Source: Bryobacteraceae bacterium (GTDB taxonomy: Bacteria > Acidobacteriota > Terriglobia > Bryobacterales > Bryobacteraceae). From it: a DNA stretch of 64,000 bases. The DNA lies in assembly GCA_019752335.1 (NCBI GenBank), contig JAIEMJ010000045.1, forward strand, positions 62,001 through 126,000, in the 5' to 3' direction. Of this stretch, positions 43,030 to 52,161 are shown in pieces. A model generated the notes under the pieces. That model saw only the letters and a list, made by a program, of their open reading frames with translations. It was not told where the DNA came from and made no database searches. A program made the translations under genes and the position numbers. Numbering within the stretch: the stretch's first letter is position 1; each line of letters opens with the position of its first letter.

Positions 43030-44583
43030 TTATCCAATCTCTCGCAAGAACTGGTTGCACTTCATATGCACCGTGCCGCCCGCGTTGATGTGAATGTCGC
43101 CGTCCGAATGCAGGAGAAGTGTCTGGCCGCCATCGAAAAGCGACACCCGTACGTGCCTAGGCGTGGCCATCACCATGGTCTCCTTGCCCGGCTTATCGTC
43201 GAAAACGAGGCGATTGCCGCTCTTGGTCACGATGCGCTTCAGATCGTTCGGCCGGTATTCGCCGCCGTGCAAATCGTCGAGCGGCGGCAGATCGATGCCG
43301 TTCCAGCGGCAGCCCATCACAAAGGGCTTCGATGAATCGCCGCCGCGGAAGAAGACCAGCACTTCGTCGCCCACCTCGGGAATGAAACAGATCCCACGAT
43401 CCTCGCCGGCGTTGGGAGTCATCAGCGGGAGAAAGCCGGAGTCGTTGTGGTCGGTCCAGAGGAAGTTCACGCGTACGTGCGCCGTCCGGCTGCCCTGCGA
43501 CGGACTCGTCTCCGCCACGCGGGCGATCTCCGGCCCGTAGTAGCGCTCCACGGGGGGCTGCACCGGGTCCATGTAGTGTTTGAACGGTGTACACTCGAAA
43601 GCATTGCGGTAGCCGCGGCCGGGCTTCCAACTGTGGGTGATCTTGATGACCCCGTACTTGCCAGGAACGTCATCCTGATTGGTGACCTCGATCTTGTCGC
43701 CGGTTACGATCTCGGGAATGCGGCTTTCGCCAAAAGCGCGGCAGGTGCTCATCAACTGCCGTTGTGATTCCAGCTGTAACGCCTTGTCAAAACGATCTTG
43801 GGTGCCGGCCAGCGTCGCATTCCACAGGCCGGTGGCCAAGCCCAGCGAGCCGCTCCCGTTTTTCGCGCCGTCGCGCAGTTCGGCGAGTGAATTCTCCGCC
43901 GGAACGTCAATGATTTCGGTACTCTGCTGGCTGGTAGCGTTTTCGCTCACGAAATTCGCGCCGACGGCCTGGTGCGCGCAGAGCCGGCCCGTGGTGCGAA
44001 AGGTCGACAAACCGTTCTCCTGCCGCCAACCTACCTGCACCCCCTCGCCCTGAAACTCGTCGAAGATATCGATGTTGTTGCCCTTGATCCGCAGGAAGCC
44101 GCCGAAGCGATCCACCAGGCGGTGGAGGAAACTCCAGTCCGTTTCGTTGAACTGGAGCATGTTCAGTTCGCCGGGATCCGTCATGATGGTATCGCCCGTC
44201 AGCGGCCCCGTCAGCCGCTGCGCGGCGTCGATCAAAGGCAGCTGGTTAAACGTCTGCGAACGGTTGAACGTATCGAGGGTGTAGCTCTTGCTGATGCCGG
44301 TAAAGGTCAGCACGGCGGAGCCGTTCAGTTCCCAATCGGCGTCGGCTTGCTGCATCACGCCCTTGAAGAGTTCCAGTTCAGCGCCGTCCGCGTCCACGGC
44401 CTTCATCACCATGTCTTTGCCCAGCAGCGAGTCAAAAAAGAACCGGCTGGCGGGCGCTTCGCGGAACTTGACGCTGCAGGTGGAGTGGTGGTTCAACTGG
44501 TGCGTGATGGTGCATTCGAGAGTGTCGAGAAACTCGGGCGTCTCCTGGCCATTGATCAGCACTTTGATAAAGCTCGGCGTCAT
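43030..44583 (-). CDS. vgrG: T6SS spike protein VgrG (TssI)
   Basis: A 517-residue spike protein. The gp27-like base covers about residues 1-330 (LECTITHQLNHHSTCSVKF, NETDWSFLHRLVDRFGGFL, GDKIEVTNQDDVPGKYGVIKI). The gp5 OB-fold has the classical LPLMTPNAGEDRGICFIPEV and GDEVLVFFRGGD followed by KPFVMG. A short gp5C needle (GNRLVFDDKPGKETM, HSDGDIHINAGGTVHMKC) closes it without a long effector extension. In T6SS the trimer caps the Hcp tube and punctures the target envelope. It lies between the FHA chimera and the unknown trio on the minus strand. The start has a GGAATCC-like weak ribosome binding site. Confidence 0.92.
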   Translation of the reverse strand: MTPSFIKVLINGQETPEFLDTLECTITHQLNHHSTCSVKFREAPASRFFFDSLLGKDMVMKAVDADGAELELFKGVMQQADADWELNGSAVLTFTGISKSYTLDTFNRSQTFNQLPLIDAAQRLTGPLTGDTIMTDPGELNMLQFNETDWSFLHRLVDRFGGFLRIKGNNIDIFDEFQGEGVQVGWRQENGLSTFRTTGRLCAHQAVGANFVSENATSQQSTEIIDVPAENSLAELRDGAKNGSGSLGLATGLWNATLAGTQDRFDKALQLESQRQLMSTCRAFGESRIPEIVTGDKIEVTNQDDVPGKYGVIKITHSWKPGRGYRNAFECTPFKHYMDPVQPPVERYYGPEIARVAETSPSQGSRTAHVRVNFLWTDHNDSGFLPLMTPNAGEDRGICFIPEVGDEVLVFFRGGDSSKPFVMGCRWNGIDLPPLDDLHGGEYRPNDLKRIVTKSGNRLVFDDKPGKETMVMATPRHVRVSLFDGGQTLLLHSDGDIHINAGGTVHMKCNQFLREIG

Positions 44584-44601
44584 GAGGTGGATTCCTTCTG
44601 G

Positions 44602-46770
44602 CTAACTCGTCTTGTTCTTAGAACGTTTTTCGAAGCCGATTTTGACGGCGCAGGTGCCGCCGAAACTTACCACGGATCCCTTGGCGAGCGGGATGGGTTT
44701 GCCCGCGGGGATGCGCTTCTTGTCGACGAAGGTGCCGTTCGAACTGTTCGCGTCGATGACGTAGAGCTTGCCCTCCTGCTGGTGGATCTCCGCGTGGAAG
44801 CGCGAAACCATGCGTTCCGCGTCGCGCAGCACGACGTCGTTCTTCTGCCCGCCATCCTCGGCGATCGCGCCGAGCTTCATCACCTGCTGGTCAATATTGA
44901 ACTTCTTACCCTTGTCGAGCCCTACGGTAATCTCGACGAAGGGATCCTTCTTGCCCCGCGCCATGAAGAGCCACGCGAGGCCGGCCAGGACGGCGGTGCC
45001 CAGCCCGGCGGCGCCTAGGGTGAAGATCGACGAAGCGCGGCCGCGCGCCGCGTCGAGCCGCTGGCGAATTTGCGTGACGGCGGGATTGCCGGGGAAGACC
45101 TTCTCGGCCGCGCTGAGCGCCTGATCGGCGACCACCAGGTTGCCGGCCAGAAAGGCGGTCTGCGCGGCGTCGAGGTTCTTGGCGAAGTCCTTTTCCTTCT
45201 GCGCTTGCTCGGCCTGCGCGGCGGCGGCTTTCTGGGTCTCTTCGTACTGCTTGGCCTGGTTCGCGTCGAGCTTGCCTTGCGCTTCCTTGCGTGCCGTGAA
45301 GGCGACCTGGTTGTCGGGATCAATCAGCAGGATTTGGTCATAGAGGCTCAACTGCGCGGCGGGGTCGTTTGTTTTGAGCGCCTGCTGCAGTAAGCCAGAC
45401 ACCTGCTGCTTCTGGGTCTCTTGCTGCTTCTTGTCGGCCTGCTGCTGCTTCATCTGCTCTTGCAAGAGCTTCAACTGCTGGTCATTGCCGCCACCGGCTG
45501 CCGTGGGAGGCGGTGCGGAGGGAGTTGCCGGTACCGCGGGCAAGGTCATCGGCGGAGGGGCGTTCACCGCGGTCTGCGCCGCCTGCTTGCGCACATGGCC
45601 CAATACCTTCGGCAACTGGATCGCCTTGACGTTGCGAATGTCCAGATTGACGTCCTCGTCCGGACTGTAGAACGCGACAGCGCCGGGCGTCGTGCGCGCT
45701 TCTTTCTTGGGATTCACGCCCTCGGCGCGGACGTCGTCCGCATCGGCCGTCAGCACGCCGTCCACCCAGACCTGGAAGTGGCGATTGTAGGCCGAGACGG
45801 TGATGGTCGAAAAGGTATTCAGCTTGCCGCCCGGCTTACGGCTCGGCGCCAGCGGAGCCACGCCGCCGGCCAGGCCCGGCTGCAGATTCACTTCGTAGCC
45901 CGTGCCCAGTTGCCCCGGATCGCCGCGCAACAGCAGCAGGTACTTGCGCTTGTTTTCGTTCTTCTTCGAATTCACGCGGACGTCGGCTTGCAGGAGGAAG
46001 TCGCCCATCGGGAGCAGGCTCTCCAGTTGGCCGGGGCCTTCCTCGCCATGGATGGCGCCGCCGCCCACCGTCCACTTCACTTCCTTCGGCTTGCCCTTGC
46101 CCAGACCCAGCATCTTGCCGATGCCGCCCGCGGCCTTGGGCTGCGTCCCGGTGGACTTCCAACCCGACAGGTCATTCCCGTTAAACAGCATTTGCGGACT
46201 GAGGGGCTTCAGCCGCGGATTGCGAATTTCCACCTTGCCGCCGCGATTCGCTTCCAGCACGATCAGGCCGCCGGCGCCTTGCAGTCCGCTGGCGGAGGCG
46301 ACCACGCGGCCGCCGGAACGCACCACCAGGCTGCCGCCGTTGGCCTCCACTTCCATCGCCACCCAGGCATTCGTGGGCAAGGCCCCGTTGGCCTTCGCCT
46401 GGCCCACAATCGAGCCGAAGGGCCACTCCGGGTCACCGCCGCCGAGTTGGATTTCGTAGCCTGTGTCCTTCGGCGCGCCTTCGCGATTAGCGCGCAGAAT
46501 CAGTCCGACGTTGGCTTGCGGCGTGAGTGCGCGAACATCAAAGCGCAGGACAAAGTCCGCAAACGGCGACTGGCTGCGCAGCAAGCCCGTGCCGTCAATC
46601 GCCAGCACGCCGCCGCCCGAGATGAACGCCGCGCCGTCACCGGCCCAGCCCGTGCCGTTCTCGCCGTCGTGCAGCAGGATCCAGCCCTCTTGCGCTTCCG
46701 ACTGCGACAAGTTGGCGGGCAGTAGCAAGGCGACGGCGGCGAGGCTAAGGGCTAGTTTCTTCAGGCGCAT
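44602..46770 (-). CDS. Secreted DUF1080-DUF1080-coiled coil-TM-FHA chimera
   Basis: A 722-residue protein with an unusual order of domains. A signal peptide (residues 1-26, ending SEAQ) is followed by two DUF1080/jelly-roll units (about 28-190 and 193-385; the second opens with MLFNGNDLSGWKSTGTQ, like the protein at 20829). A Pro/Ala linker and a Gln/Ala/Lys-rich coiled coil follow (about 400-560, with KLLQEQMKQQQADKKQQETQ). Then come one membrane helix (about 583-604, LGAAGLGTAVLAGLAWLFMA) and a C-terminal FHA domain (about 612-715) with SRFHAEI, NSSNGTFVD and a FGG turn. The lectin-like part would be periplasmic and the phosphothreonine-binding FHA cytoplasmic, a layout for transmembrane signalling to the secretion machine. 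FHA proteins (Fha/TagH) control other T6SSs; this fusion is unknown to me. Confidence 0.85.
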   Translation of the reverse strand: MRLKKLALSLAAVALLLPANLSQSEAQEGWILLHDGENGTGWAGDGAAFISGGGVLAIDGTGLLRSQSPFADFVLRFDVRALTPQANVGLILRANREGAPKDTGYEIQLGGGDPEWPFGSIVGQAKANGALPTNAWVAMEVEANGGSLVVRSGGRVVASASGLQGAGGLIVLEANRGGKVEIRNPRLKPLSPQMLFNGNDLSGWKSTGTQPKAAGGIGKMLGLGKGKPKEVKWTVGGGAIHGEEGPGQLESLLPMGDFLLQADVRVNSKKNENKRKYLLLLRGDPGQLGTGYEVNLQPGLAGGVAPLAPSRKPGGKLNTFSTITVSAYNRHFQVWVDGVLTADADDVRAEGVNPKKEARTTPGAVAFYSPDEDVNLDIRNVKAIQLPKVLGHVRKQAAQTAVNAPPPMTLPAVPATPSAPPPTAAGGGNDQQLKLLQEQMKQQQADKKQQETQKQQVSGLLQQALKTNDPAAQLSLYDQILLIDPDNQVAFTARKEAQGKLDANQAKQYEETQKAAAAQAEQAQKEKDFAKNLDAAQTAFLAGNLVVADQALSAAEKVFPGNPAVTQIRQRLDAARGRASSIFTLGAAGLGTAVLAGLAWLFMARGKKDPFVEITVGLDKGKKFNIDQQVMKLGAIAEDGGQKNDVVLRDAERMVSRFHAEIHQQEGKLYVIDANSSNGTFVDKKRIPAGKPIPLAKGSVVSFGGTCAVKIGFEKRSKNKTS

Positions 46771-46813
46771 GGAATTGTGCTTTCGGCTTCACCATAACAA
46801 ACGCAAACGCCGT

Positions 46814-49480
46814 TTAGGATTCCGCCTCCAGTAAGCCAAAGGTAAGGCCTTCGCCTTCCATCACCGTTACCGGCTCGCCGCCCTCGGTTTCGGGCGGCAG
46901 AGTTTGCTCTTCGCCCGGATCGTAGGCGATCTGCATGGTCTGCCCGGCGACGCATTCGCCGGCCAGAATGATGCCCGCCAGAGGCGACAGCACCAGTTGC
47001 TGCAGGGTGCGCTGTACGGGCCGCGCGCCGTAGGCGGGGTCATAGGATTGCTGCGCCAGGTAGGTGAGCGCTTCGGGCGTCACCACCAGGCCGATTTCAC
47101 GGTCGTCCGCGAGCTTGCGCTTCAGGGCGCCGATGCTCTTCGAGACGATGGATTCGAGCTGCGGCTCGCCCAGCGAATTGAACTGCACCACCTGGCCGAT
47201 GCGGTTGTAAAGCTCCGGCCGTAAGGTGCGCTTCACAAACTCCAGGATGAACTTCTTGCGCTCTTCGAGATCGTCCGTAGCCTCCATCGCCTCCTTCACG
47301 CCCAGGTTCGACGTGAAGATGACCATCGTGTTGGAGAAGTCGCAGAAGCGGCCTTTGGCGTCGGTAAGGCGTCCTTCGTCCAGCACGCCGAGCAGGAGGT
47401 CCAGAATTTCGGGATGGCCCTTCTCCACCTCGTCGAAGAGCACGATGGAATACGGGTTCCGGCGCACTTGCTCCGTCAGGAAGCCGCCCTCGTCGGAGCC
47501 GACCAGGCCGGGGCGCGAACCAATCAGACCTGCTGCCGAGGACTTGTCCTTATACTCGCCCATGTCAATGCGAATCAGCGCGCTCTCGTCGTCCAGCAAG
47601 GCTTCAGCGAGCGCCTTGGCCAACTCGGTCTTGCCGACGCCCGTGGGTCCAACGAAGAGGAAGCTGTTGGGCTTGCGGCCGGGCTGCAGGTCGGCGCGCA
47701 TGCGGCGCGCCGCTTCGGCGACGGCGACCACGGCTTCGTCCTGCCCGTAGACGCGCTCGCCCAGGCGCGCTTCCATGTTGAGCAAACGCTCCTTCTCGCT
47801 TTCGAGCATGCGGCTGGAGGGGACGCCGGTGCGCTCGGCGATGGCTTCGGCGATGTGTTCGGGCTGCACGGTATCGGGCACCACGATGGCGCCGTGGTCT
47901 TCCTTCTCCAGGTCCGCCAGTTGCAGCTCCAGATTCTTCAAGGACCCGTAGCGAATGTTCGCCGCCTCCGTGACGTCGCCGCGGCCTTCGGCCGCCTCCA
48001 GCAACGCCGACTGCTGCTGGATCGCCTGCTTCGTCTTCTGCAACAGATCCAGCCCGTTCTTCTGCTTGTTCCACTGCTCAATCAGCTTGCTGATGCGCGG
48101 CTCCATCTCGGCGATGGCGGCCTTCAGCGCTTCGACATTCTTCTTGCCCTGCACCGACGTCGCCGTCGACTCGATCGCTTCGAGTTCGGCTTTCTTGCGG
48201 ATCAGCAAGCGCTCGTCTTTATCGAGGTGCGTCGGCTTCGACTCTTTCTGCATGCGGATGCGCGCCGTCGCCTGGTCAATGATGTCGATCGCCTTGTCCG
48301 GCAGGAAGCGCGAACGGATGTAGCGGCGCGAGAGCTTCACCGCGGCCAGCAGCGCTTCGTCGGCCAGCTTCACGCCGTGGAAGGCTTCAAAGCGCGGGCG
48401 GATGCCGCGCAGCATCACCATCATCATCTCGTCGGACGGCTCCTTGACGGTGACGATGTCGAAGCGGCGAGCCAGCGCGCCGTCCTTCTCGATCTTCTCG
48501 CGGTACTCGTCGTAGGTCGTCGCGCCCAGGCAACGCAGTTCGCCCCGCGCCAGGGCCGGCTTCAGAATGTTCGCGGCGTCCATGCCGCCTTCATTGCCGC
48601 CCGCGCCTACTAGAGTGTGAATCTCGTCGAGGAAGAGAATGATCTCACCCTTGCGCGCGCGGACCTCGTCCACCACGCCTTTGATCCGTTCTTCAAACTC
48701 GCCGCGATACTTGGCTCCGGCCACCATCGCGGTGAGATCGAGCGCGATCACCTTGCACTTCTTCAGGCTCTCCGGCACGTCGCCCGCCGCGATGCGCTGC
48801 GCCAAGCCCTCGGCGATGGCCGTCTTGCCGGTGCCCGGATCGCCCACCAGGACGGGGTTATTCTTGCTCTTGCGCAGCAGCGTCTGGATCACTTGCCGCA
48901 CTTCGTCCTCGCGGCCGATGACGGGCATCATCTCGCCCTTGGCGGCCAGCGCCGTCAAGTCCCGGCCGAACTTTTCGAGCAGCTTGCCACCGGCTGGCGC
49001 TTTGGCGGAGCCCTTCTGTTCGAGCGTTTCGCCGGTGGCTTCGCGCGTCTCTTGCGCCTTGTTGACGGTGTCCTTGGTGACGCCGGCCTGGCGCAGATCG
49101 CCTTGCAGACCGCTCTCGCCGAATTCGATGGCCGCCATAACGAAGTCCACCGGCTCGGCGCGTTCGGCGCCGCGGCGGGTCATCATCTCGAAGGACTTGT
49201 CGATCAGATTGCGCAAGCCCGACGACGCCGTGGGACGCCGCCCCGGCTCGAGTTTCGAATTCTTCTCGCTGTTGAGCTTCGTCGAGAAGAGGTCCAGCAG
49301 GCCGGCGGCGGCGACGCCGCTCTTTTCGAGCATGGCCGTCAGCGGGCCCTCTTCGTCCAGCAGCACGTACAACATGTGCAGCGGCGAAATCTGCGCCTGC
49401 TGCCGCTGTTCGGCCAGCACACGCGCCCGCTCCAGGGCGGTCTCTAATTCGTGGGAGATCTTGTCGAGGTCGATGGCCAT
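46814..49480 (-). CDS. clpV: T6SS sheath-disassembly ATPase ClpV (TssH)
   Basis: An 888-residue AAA+ protein of the ClpB/ClpV type. An N-domain (about 1-145) with Clp-N repeats is followed by AAA1 (Walker A GDPGTGKT at 213-220, Walker B ILFLDEIHT), the coiled-coil M domain (about 405-530) and AAA2 (Walker A GPTGVGKT near 620, Walker B IVLFDEVEKGH). The position within a sheath, tube and baseplate cluster identifies it as ClpV rather than the heat-shock ClpB. It would recycle contracted TssBC sheath. The start ATG has GGAAG upstream; the gap to tssK is 12 bases. Confidence 0.9.
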   Translation of the reverse strand: MAIDLDKISHELETALERARVLAEQRQQAQISPLHMLYVLLDEEGPLTAMLEKSGVAAAGLLDLFSTKLNSEKNSKLEPGRRPTASSGLRNLIDKSFEMMTRRGAERAEPVDFVMAAIEFGESGLQGDLRQAGVTKDTVNKAQETREATGETLEQKGSAKAPAGGKLLEKFGRDLTALAAKGEMMPVIGREDEVRQVIQTLLRKSKNNPVLVGDPGTGKTAIAEGLAQRIAAGDVPESLKKCKVIALDLTAMVAGAKYRGEFEERIKGVVDEVRARKGEIILFLDEIHTLVGAGGNEGGMDAANILKPALARGELRCLGATTYDEYREKIEKDGALARRFDIVTVKEPSDEMMMVMLRGIRPRFEAFHGVKLADEALLAAVKLSRRYIRSRFLPDKAIDIIDQATARIRMQKESKPTHLDKDERLLIRKKAELEAIESTATSVQGKKNVEALKAAIAEMEPRISKLIEQWNKQKNGLDLLQKTKQAIQQQSALLEAAEGRGDVTEAANIRYGSLKNLELQLADLEKEDHGAIVVPDTVQPEHIAEAIAERTGVPSSRMLESEKERLLNMEARLGERVYGQDEAVVAVAEAARRMRADLQPGRKPNSFLFVGPTGVGKTELAKALAEALLDDESALIRIDMGEYKDKSSAAGLIGSRPGLVGSDEGGFLTEQVRRNPYSIVLFDEVEKGHPEILDLLLGVLDEGRLTDAKGRFCDFSNTMVIFTSNLGVKEAMEATDDLEERKKFILEFVKRTLRPELYNRIGQVVQFNSLGEPQLESIVSKSIGALKRKLADDREIGLVVTPEALTYLAQQSYDPAYGARPVQRTLQQLVLSPLAGIILAGECVAGQTMQIAYDPGEEQTLPPETEGGEPVTVMEGEGLTFGLLEAES

Positions 49481-49492
49481 GTGAGTCTTCCT

Positions 49493-51268
49493 TTATTCGA
49501 GCCTTCTACGACGCGGGGGCGGCGGCGGAGCCTCATCGCCAGGCTTAGCTTCGGGCGGCTCCGGCCGCTTGAACAGATCCCAGGGTGCGCGCCCCGGGGG
49601 CGGAGGCGGCGGTGGAGGAGGAGGTTCGTACCGCGGAGTCGGGGGCGGTGGCTCGTAACGTGGTGGTGGCGGAGGTGCCGGTGGTTGATAGGCCGGTGCC
49701 TGATAAGCTACCGGAGCCGGCTCGCTGACGCGCTGCATCGGTTCTACCCTTTGCGGCGGGGCCTCGGCGCGGCCCGCGTAGAAGCGATGGCGCGAGAACA
49801 GCAGCGCGGTGCGGAACGGATAGTGGGCCGGCACGGACACTTTCAGATCGGTGATGGTCGGTACGTCGGGCGCCTCAAAATCGAACTCGAAATTCACCTG
49901 GCTGCCGGCCCGCGCTTCGCAGACGGCGTTGATCGGCGCGCGCTGGAAGCCCGCGCCCTCATTGATGCGGATTTCGGCGTTGACGCGCGTGCCCTTCTCA
50001 AAGGCGGCGCCGTTCTCACCCACCAGCACCAGCCGGTACTTGTCGCGACCCTCCAGCCGCAGTTGGCTGAAGAACGTGATGAGTTCGTCGCCCTGGCCCT
50101 GCACGCGGCTGGGCTTGGCGGCCAGCTTGTAGAGCATGTTGCCGCCGCGATCAAAGACGAAGTTCATCGCGTCGAGCGTCGGGCTGACGCGGAAGTCGAG
50201 GTACTTGCCTTCGAGCGCCTGCTCCAGGCGTAACAGCGCGCCCAGGTTGGCGAGCGTCGCCCGCACCTCGACGCCGAGATCTTCGTTGAGGCTCCAGGTC
50301 CGCGTGGTGCGCAGGATGCGCTTCTGCTGCTCGATCAACTGCGTAAACGTGGTTTCGCCGGCCTCTTTGAGCGTCTCGTAGTAGGTCTGCATGCCGGGCG
50401 TGAGGTCAAAGAAGACGGCCGCCGAATGCGTGAAGCGGCGCAGTTGGCCGAAGAATCTCTGCGGCGGTTGCGCCGAGTCGAGCACTTCGTAGACGCAGTC
50501 CTGCAGCGCCACCACCATGCGGTCAACGAACTGCACGGTCTGCGAGTCGACTTCGGTTTCGATGCCGCGCTCCGTGAAGAGGATCAGGTACTCGCGCATC
50601 GCGCGATGCAACTCGGCGTAGCGCTCGGCCAGGAACGTCACTTCCTCGACGATTTTGCGATAGGCCGCCGCCAGGCCGCTGTGCGCGGTCATCGTGGTGC
50701 AGGCGGGAATGAAATCCGGATTCTTCTCAAAGCCCGTGGCATAGCGCTGACGGCGCAGTTGCGCGCAGACGATGGCGTAGCCGGCCTGGTCCGCGGAGGG
50801 CTGTAACGTGAGGCGATAGGCGGGGTAGCGCTCGGTCATCATCTGCGGGTTGAACTCGTCGCGTTGGCCATCGGCCTCCACCTTGGCGTGCGGCTCATAG
50901 ACGACATAGACGGGCGTGTCCTGCACGCCTTCGAGTTCGGCCCGGGTGAAGGTGCGGCGCACGGGACGTTCGGGCGTAATTTCGACAATGCAACCGCTGG
51001 GCGTGAGTCCGCGGCCCTGGGTGACCGCGATTTGCAGGCTTTCTTCGTCCTCGAGCAGCGTGACGATCGGATCCAGCCGCACGACGCCGCGTTCGGCCTC
51101 GGGCAGTCGCGGACCCCCGCCTACCAGGCCATAGGCGTTCGTCGTGTAGCGCAGGGCCCAGAGCACCATCGAGTCGAAGTATTGCTCTTGCCGCCGGAAA
51201 TGGTCCGGCGTCAGCAACATGCCGTGCTCCCAGTTGACGGACGCTAACTTCAGGTCATCAGGATTCAT
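49493..51268 (-). CDS. tssK: T6SS baseplate protein TssK with proline-rich tail
   Basis: A 591-residue protein. The N-terminal NWEHGMLLTPDHFRRQEQYF is the TssK hallmark (W.EGM.L.PQHFQ.Q). The shell and helical stalk follow to about residue 480. After that there is an extra tail of about 110 residues, with dense proline and tyrosine (AYQPPAPPPPPRYEPPPP and later a run of ten prolines), ending in basic residues. Normal TssK has about 445 residues and its C-terminal head binds the TssL/TssM membrane complex. The tail may extend or replace this contact. ATG 51268 overlaps the tssG stop (ATGA). Confidence 0.85.
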   Translation of the reverse strand: MNPDDLKLASVNWEHGMLLTPDHFRRQEQYFDSMVLWALRYTTNAYGLVGGGPRLPEAERGVVRLDPIVTLLEDEESLQIAVTQGRGLTPSGCIVEITPERPVRRTFTRAELEGVQDTPVYVVYEPHAKVEADGQRDEFNPQMMTERYPAYRLTLQPSADQAGYAIVCAQLRRQRYATGFEKNPDFIPACTTMTAHSGLAAAYRKIVEEVTFLAERYAELHRAMREYLILFTERGIETEVDSQTVQFVDRMVVALQDCVYEVLDSAQPPQRFFGQLRRFTHSAAVFFDLTPGMQTYYETLKEAGETTFTQLIEQQKRILRTTRTWSLNEDLGVEVRATLANLGALLRLEQALEGKYLDFRVSPTLDAMNFVFDRGGNMLYKLAAKPSRVQGQGDELITFFSQLRLEGRDKYRLVLVGENGAAFEKGTRVNAEIRINEGAGFQRAPINAVCEARAGSQVNFEFDFEAPDVPTITDLKVSVPAHYPFRTALLFSRHRFYAGRAEAPPQRVEPMQRVSEPAPVAYQAPAYQPPAPPPPPRYEPPPPTPRYEPPPPPPPPPPGRAPWDLFKRPEPPEAKPGDEAPPPPPRRRRLE

Positions 51269-52161
51269 GCCTGCGCTCCCAAATAAGAATTTAGTCCCAG
51301 CCGCGAGTTGAGGGCGGCGACGCCCAAGTGCGGCGCCTTGCGGCGGTCTTCCACGCTCCAGGCTACGCGATAACGCTGATGGCACGGCGTTACCAGATAG
51401 AGCACTTGATCCAGGAGCAGCTTCCGGTCTTCCTGGGCGAAGGCGTAGTAAGTGTCGAGGGTCACCGGACCCAGCACCAAGGTCAATTCCGCCAGATCCT
51501 CAATGCGGTTGCCGGCAATCGCGTCGACGCCCAGGCGCGCGTAGCGGCGGCCTAGGCGCGAGAGTTCGTCTTCGGGCAACTCGCGAAAGCGCGGCGCGCG
51601 CGCAATGCGTTCGAGCGGCAGATCCAGCATCAGCGACAGGGCGAAACGAATCCCGGTCTCCTTGCCGGCCAGCGATTGCAGGTTGGGCAGGAGGACGGCG
51701 AGCGAGTACCACTTGTCGGTGGGCCAGTCCTCGGGGTTCAGGCCGAAGAGTGTAATCCAGCGTCCGCAGGCGTCGAGGTTGGTGGGGCTGATGTCGAAGA
51801 GCCGGGCGCCTTCACGCAGCCAGTGCGCGGCCTTCTGGTAAGGGTCATCCAGCGCGGCGACGATCTCGCGGGTGCCCATGCGGCTCTCCCCGCCGCTCTC
51901 CCACAGCGCGACCGGCAGGTTGTGGAAGTAGCCCAAGCCAGCGACTTCGAGCGTGATGGTTTCGCCCTCGCCGAGCGGCTTGCCAGCGGCCGGCGTCTGC
52001 GACACGATCCAGCGCGACGGCAGGCCGCGGCCCGCCATGCGCAGCGTAATCCGGTGCGCCGATACGTTCAGGTTGGCGAGCACCTCGAGCGCGGAATCCA
52101 CCGTGTGGTGGAAGCCGTGGTAGCTCTGCGCGAGATCGGGCATCACGCTCATGACACTCAT
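51265..52161 (-). CDS. tssG: T6SS baseplate protein TssG with PASTA-like segment
   Basis: A 298-residue protein assigned to TssG by its place between tssF and tssK and by pieces such as RFRELPEDELSRLGRRYARLGVDAIAGNRIED and LGPVTLDTYYAFAQED. Residues about 33-75 resemble a PASTA unit (WIVSQTPAAGKPLGEGETI with a hydrophobic strand after it), which is not part of ordinary TssG. ATG 52161 overlaps the tssF stop in ATGA; the following ATGs (MSVMSVMPDL) are alternative starts. In the baseplate TssG forms the TssF2G wedge. Confidence 0.72.
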   Translation of the reverse strand: MSVMSVMPDLAQSYHGFHHTVDSALEVLANLNVSAHRITLRMAGRGLPSRWIVSQTPAAGKPLGEGETITLEVAGLGYFHNLPVALWESGGESRMGTREIVAALDDPYQKAAHWLREGARLFDISPTNLDACGRWITLFGLNPEDWPTDKWYSLAVLLPNLQSLAGKETGIRFALSLMLDLPLERIARAPRFRELPEDELSRLGRRYARLGVDAIAGNRIEDLAELTLVLGPVTLDTYYAFAQEDRKLLLDQVLYLVTPCHQRYRVAWSVEDRRKAPHLGVAALNSRLGLNSYLGAQA

